Program-made: the position numbers and the translations under genes
Assembly: GCA_036960175.1 (NCBI GenBank)
Contig: JBALWH010000006.1
Location: 85,719 to 149,718, forward strand
Direction of reading: 5' to 3'
Origin: Motiliproteus sp036960175
Lineage (GTDB): Bacteria > Pseudomonadota > Gammaproteobacteria > Pseudomonadales > Balneatricaceae
DNA length: 64,000 nucleotides
Part shown: piece after piece, positions 61,030 to 64,000 of the stretch
Numbering within the stretch: the first letter of the stretch is position 1
How the letters are laid out: the number at the start of each line of letters is the position of its first letter
The notes under the pieces: model-generated
Seen by the model: only the letters and a program-made list of their open reading frames with translations
What the model was told of the DNA's origin: nothing
Database searches by the model: none

Positions 61030-61061
61030 AAAAAAGCCCGACCCCTTAAAAGGTCGGGCTT
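61030..61061 (-). terminator. Rho-independent terminator after maeB
   Basis: On the minus strand the stem AAGCCCGACC / GGTCGGGCTT ends in a run of seven T residues about 60 bases after the maeB stop. Confidence 0.88.
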
Positions 61062-61092
61062 GAGGTTATGGCGCTATGACCGTAACTGCTTA

Positions 61093-61134
61093 GCCATCAG
61101 CCATCAGCCATCAGCCATCAGCCATCAGCCATCT
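61093..61134 (-). repeat. Heptanucleotide tandem repeat across the maeB stop codon
   Basis: GCCATCA is repeated five times exactly (61093-61127) and once with a final change (61128-61134). The maeB stop (61118-61120 on the minus strand) lies inside the array. Because seven is not a multiple of three, loss or gain of units would change the C-terminal codons. Confidence 0.9.
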
Positions 61135-63391
61135 GCGCATCGGCGACGGCGACCGCCACCATATTAAAGATGCTACGGACGCTAGTGCTGGCGGTCAGTA
61201 CATGGACGGGCTTGTTGGCACCCACCAGAATCGGCCCGACAGCGATGCCGCCGCCTAGGGTTTTTAGCAGACCATAGGCGATATGCGCTGCCTCCACATT
61301 GGGCATTATCAGCAAGTTGGCTTGACCAGTGAGTTCTGATTCAGGCAATACCCGCTTGCGCAGTTCTTCAGAAATCGCAGTATCGGCGTGCATCTCGCCT
61401 TCAATCTGCAGGTCCGGCAGACGTTGTTTCAGTATTGCCCGGGCTGCGCGCATTTTCACTGCAGATTCCAGGTCATTGGTGCCGAAGTTGGAATTAGATA
61501 GCAGGGCTATCTTCGGAGTAACACCGAAGCGGCGGACTTCCTCGGCGGCCAGCACCGTCATCTCTACAACTTCCTCCGTAGTGGGGTTGGGGGTGATATG
61601 AGAATCACAGATAAAGAAGGTGCCGGTGGGCAGGCTTAATACCGAGATCGTTGACAGATCGTGAATGCCTTCATTTAAGCCGATAACTTCCCGTACATGC
61701 TTCAGGTTGACCTGAAAGCGACCGTAGGCACCGCAGATCATCGCATCGGCGTCGCCCCGTTGCAGCATCACCGAGGCTATGGCTGTGCCCTGGGAAGACA
61801 TGATGCTCCGCGCTTCGGCAGGGGAAATTCCCTTACGGCCCATGATTTCAAGATAATCATGTACGTAACCTTCGAACCAGTCGCCACCTAGTGGGCTGAC
61901 TATTTCAATATCAACGCCATCACGAATGCGCAGCTGCAACTCGCTGATGATCTCCTCGATCACCTCGTGACGACCCACCAGTATTGGCTTGGCGATGCCT
62001 TCATCGACAGACTGTTGGGCCGCCCGCAAGACCCGGGTGCTCTCGCCTTCGGCAAAGACAACGCGGCGGGGGCTTTTTTTGGCTCGTTCCAGTACGGGAC
62101 TCATCACCGGGCTGGAGCGGTAGGCGTAGCGAGCCAGGCTGTAACGGTAGGCTTCCAAGTCTTTGATGGGGCGGGTAGCGACTCCAGAGTCCATAGCCGC
62201 TTTAGCGACGGCCGGAGCCACGGTGCTGATCAGGCGTGGGTCGAACGGCTTGGGAATCAGGTACTCGGGGCCGAATTTCATGGGCTCGCCGCCGTAGGCC
62301 TTCTGCACCCGGTCGGTGGTTTCGGCCATGGTCAGATCCGCCAGCGCTTTCACGCAAGCGACCTTCATTTCTTCGTTAATGGTGGTCGCACCGACATCCA
62401 GTGCGCCACGGAAGATAAAGGGAAAGCAGAGTACATTGTTAACCTGATTAGGGTAGTCGGAACGTCCGGTGGCGATGATTGCATCCGGGCGAACAGCCTT
62501 TACCTCTTCTGGCATGATTTCCGGGGTTGGGTTGGCCAGCGCCAAAATAATGGGTCGAGCAGCCATTTTCGCGACCATTTCTGGTTTCAGCACGCCGGGA
62601 GCCGACAGCCCCAGAAATACATCGGCACCTTCGATAACATCGTCGAGGGTGCGGGCATCGGTTACTTGGGCGTAGCGGGCTTTATAGGGGTCCATCACCT
62701 CTGTGCGGCCTTCGTAAACCACCCCCACGATATCGGTAACGGTGATATTCTCTTTACGAACTCCCATATTGACCAATAGGTCAAGGCAGGATAGGGCGGC
62801 AGCGCCAGCGCCGGACGCCACCAGCTTAATTTCAGAGATGTCTTTGTTAACCACTCGCAGGCCGTTATATACCGCAGTTCCCGCAACGATGGCGGTGCCA
62901 TGCTGATCATCATGGAAGACCGGAATATTCATTCGTTCTTTCAGGGCTTTTTCGATGATGAAACACTCAGGTGCTTTGATATCTTCGAGGTTGATGCCGC
63001 CAAAGGTGGGCTCCAGTCGGGCCACGGTTTCGATAAACATCTCTGCGTCGGTTTCGTCGATTTCTATATCGAACACATCGATGTTGGAGAATTTCTTAAA
63101 TAGTACGGCCTTACCTTCCATCACTGGTTTTGAGGCCAATGGGCCGATATTGCCAAGACCAAGAACCGCCGTGCCGTTAGTGATTACACCCACTAAATTA
63201 GCCCTGGCGGTGACGGTGGACGCTTCGGTAGGGTCTCTGACGATCTCCATGCAGGCGGCGGCTACGCCGGGTGAGTACGCCAGCGCCAGGTCTCTTTGGG
63301 TGGCCATGGGTTTGGTGGCGACGATTGCGAGTTTACCGGCAGGTGCTGTCCGGTGATAAATCAACGCTTCTTCATCGATATTACTTGCCAT
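61118..63391 (-). CDS. maeB: NADP-dependent malic enzyme with phosphotransacetylase-like domain
   Basis: A 757-residue MaeB-type malic enzyme, converting malate to pyruvate and CO2. Residues 1-425 are the malic enzyme part (LALAYSPGVAAACMEI, FGGINLEDIKAPECF, HDDQHGTAIV, SGAGAAALSCLDLL); 430-757 is the phosphotransacetylase-like regulatory domain (RRVVFAEGESTRVLRAAQ, GAYGRFQVNLKHVREVIG, LLIMPNVEAAHIAYGLLKTL). The order and length are normal. The 3' end is formed by the heptanucleotide repeat, so the last residues QMADG and stop depend on repeat number. The enzyme supplies NADPH and pyruvate; NADPH use by the HMG-CoA reductase is a general link only. Confidence 0.95.
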   Translation of the reverse strand: MASNIDEEALIYHRTAPAGKLAIVATKPMATQRDLALAYSPGVAAACMEIVRDPTEASTVTARANLVGVITNGTAVLGLGNIGPLASKPVMEGKAVLFKKFSNIDVFDIEIDETDAEMFIETVARLEPTFGGINLEDIKAPECFIIEKALKERMNIPVFHDDQHGTAIVAGTAVYNGLRVVNKDISEIKLVASGAGAAALSCLDLLVNMGVRKENITVTDIVGVVYEGRTEVMDPYKARYAQVTDARTLDDVIEGADVFLGLSAPGVLKPEMVAKMAARPIILALANPTPEIMPEEVKAVRPDAIIATGRSDYPNQVNNVLCFPFIFRGALDVGATTINEEMKVACVKALADLTMAETTDRVQKAYGGEPMKFGPEYLIPKPFDPRLISTVAPAVAKAAMDSGVATRPIKDLEAYRYSLARYAYRSSPVMSPVLERAKKSPRRVVFAEGESTRVLRAAQQSVDEGIAKPILVGRHEVIEEIISELQLRIRDGVDIEIVSPLGGDWFEGYVHDYLEIMGRKGISPAEARSIMSSQGTAIASVMLQRGDADAMICGAYGRFQVNLKHVREVIGLNEGIHDLSTISVLSLPTGTFFICDSHITPNPTTEEVVEMTVLAAEEVRRFGVTPKIALLSNSNFGTNDLESAVKMRAARAILKQRLPDLQIEGEMHADTAISEELRKRVLPESELTGQANLLIMPNVEAAHIAYGLLKTLGGGIAVGPILVGANKPVHVLTASTSVRSIFNMVAVAVADAQMADG

Positions 63392-63945
63392 TAGATTGTA
63401 TTCCCTGCTCTGTCTTTTTATTCACGATGGGTCAGTAAGTGGTCAGAAATATCCACTTTGGAGCAGTAAAGGACATGCACAAACGAACCTGAAGCATGTG
63501 GCAATGGCTCCCTAACCCGGCATAATTCTTCGTTGTGCTTTGTGATAAGACGGTATGTTCTAGCGACATACTTGTATTGAGAATAGCAAACATTATTCGA
63601 CTGCTTTGGGGTAGCCTGATTTTTTTATCAGAACCTGCGAGAAGAGCATTTGCTATGGGGTGCAGTTATAGCGTTTTTAGCTCGAAATTTCAACCAGCAT
63701 TCTGGTGCGTCAGAAAAGGTAAATGGGACTTTAGGCGTGTTCGCAGCGTGATGCCAGGTGATTAACCTGGCTGCCAGTGCAACCAAAAAGAGTCACTTCA
63801 GCGATGCTTGGCTTGGCAGTCTGGCGATCAAAGTGAGATTCAAAAATTCAGCTCAATAAAGGATCATGCTGATCGTGTAAAAAAGCCAAAAAAAGTCCTT
63901 GATTCAGCAATGGGGCTGCCTATAGAATACGCCCACGTTTTGAGA
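63392..63945. other. Intergenic region before the tRNA
   Basis: About 550 bases with no gene I can support. A 76-codon open frame at 63535-63765 lacks protein character. The right end contains the tRNA promoter. Confidence 0.6.
63899..63928 (+). promoter_or_regulatory. tRNA promoter
   Basis: TTGATT at 63899-63904 and TATAGA / TAGAAT at 63921-63928 (spacer 16 or 18), followed by a GC-rich discriminator, are typical for a stable RNA promoter. It precedes the tRNA by about 20 bases. Confidence 0.65.
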
Positions 63946-64000
63946 GGGGCCTTAGCTCAGCTGGGAGAGCGCAACACTGGCAGTGTTGAGGTCAGCGGTT
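63946..64000 (+). tRNA. tRNA-Ala(GGC), 3' part cut by window edge
   Basis: The acceptor arm GGGGCCT, D-stem GCTC/GAGC, and anticodon stem CAACA/TGTTG enclose the loop CTGGCAG, giving anticodon GGC (alanine, codon GCC). The T arm begins AGGTCAGCGGTT and the rest lies outside the window. Confidence 0.9.

Noticed and set aside
61967..62779. 270-codon plus-strand frame inside maeB
   Set aside because: It is antisense to conserved malic enzyme domains and is Gly/Val/His-rich as expected for a shadow.
63535..63765. 76-codon plus-strand frame before the tRNA
   Set aside because: No ribosome site, no recognisable composition or motif.

Overview
The window looks like chromosomal DNA of a marine-type gammaproteobacterium. 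The block argF - argD - grxD - peroxiredoxin - rnt - pyrC - motY - argG (about 16.3-24.2 kb) has a gene content and order resembling Pseudomonas chromosomes. YqcC, DUF3549, a class GN sortase system, a PrsT-like TPR protein and DNA polymerase II also fit Gammaproteobacteria. The species cannot be named from sequence alone. I saw no insertion sequence, integrase, CRISPR array or rRNA operon; the only RNA gene is a tRNA-Ala cut by the right edge.

Layout. 0-3.3 kb (minus strand): an AMP/thymidine phosphorylase-like gene, a divergent PRPP synthetase, an AlkB-type repair dioxygenase and the truncated start of xseA. 3.4-6.6 kb (plus): purU, a CBS-pair protein, and a DnaT-like plus lambda-P-like pair that could load the replicative helicase. 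6.6-12.5 kb: a PAS histidine kinase, DUF3549, a GIY-YIG protein, then a four-gene unit of two DUF1538 membrane proteins, a P-II-like protein and a CBS protein. 12.6-24.2 kb: core metabolism (class II DAHP synthase, ornithine carbamoyltransferase, acetylornithine aminotransferase, dihydroorotase, argininosuccinate synthase), redox enzymes, RNase T and the motor protein MotY. 24.3-26.8 kb: two signalling proteins with degenerate receivers.

27.0-33.3 kb carries a compact mevalonate operon (HMG-CoA reductase, type 2 IPP isomerase, HMG-CoA synthase, two GHMP kinases, diphosphomevalonate decarboxylase). It covers every step from acetoacetyl-CoA to IPP and DMAPP, which is unusual because most Gammaproteobacteria use the MEP route. 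polB follows only 18 bases later. 35.7-39.4 kb holds a PotD-like periplasmic protein beside a GGDEF-EAL protein, arranged like the NspS/MbaA polyamine sensor of Vibrio. 39.5-48.6 kb holds a cysteine synthase-glutaredoxin fusion, an unusual proteasome-like Ntn hydrolase, two alanine dehydrogenase paralogs, a PHA synthase and a bacterial voltage-gated channel with an acidic filter. 48.8-57 kb has a TPR protein of the exosortase-associated PrsT type, succinate semialdehyde dehydrogenase, and a MocR regulator divergent from DUF1127, DMT-transporter and PhzF genes, with clear TTACAG/CTGTAA operator half-sites between them. 57-61 kb is a class GN sortase operon, and 61-64 kb holds maeB with a heptanucleotide repeat across its stop codon, then the tRNA.

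The best candidates for undescribed biology are the 428-residue proteasome-like protein (41203-42489), the DUF1538/P-II/CBS unit (10155-12526), and the chromosomal DnaT/lambda-P pair (5001-6645). All functional statements rest on motif recognition by eye; no database search was run.
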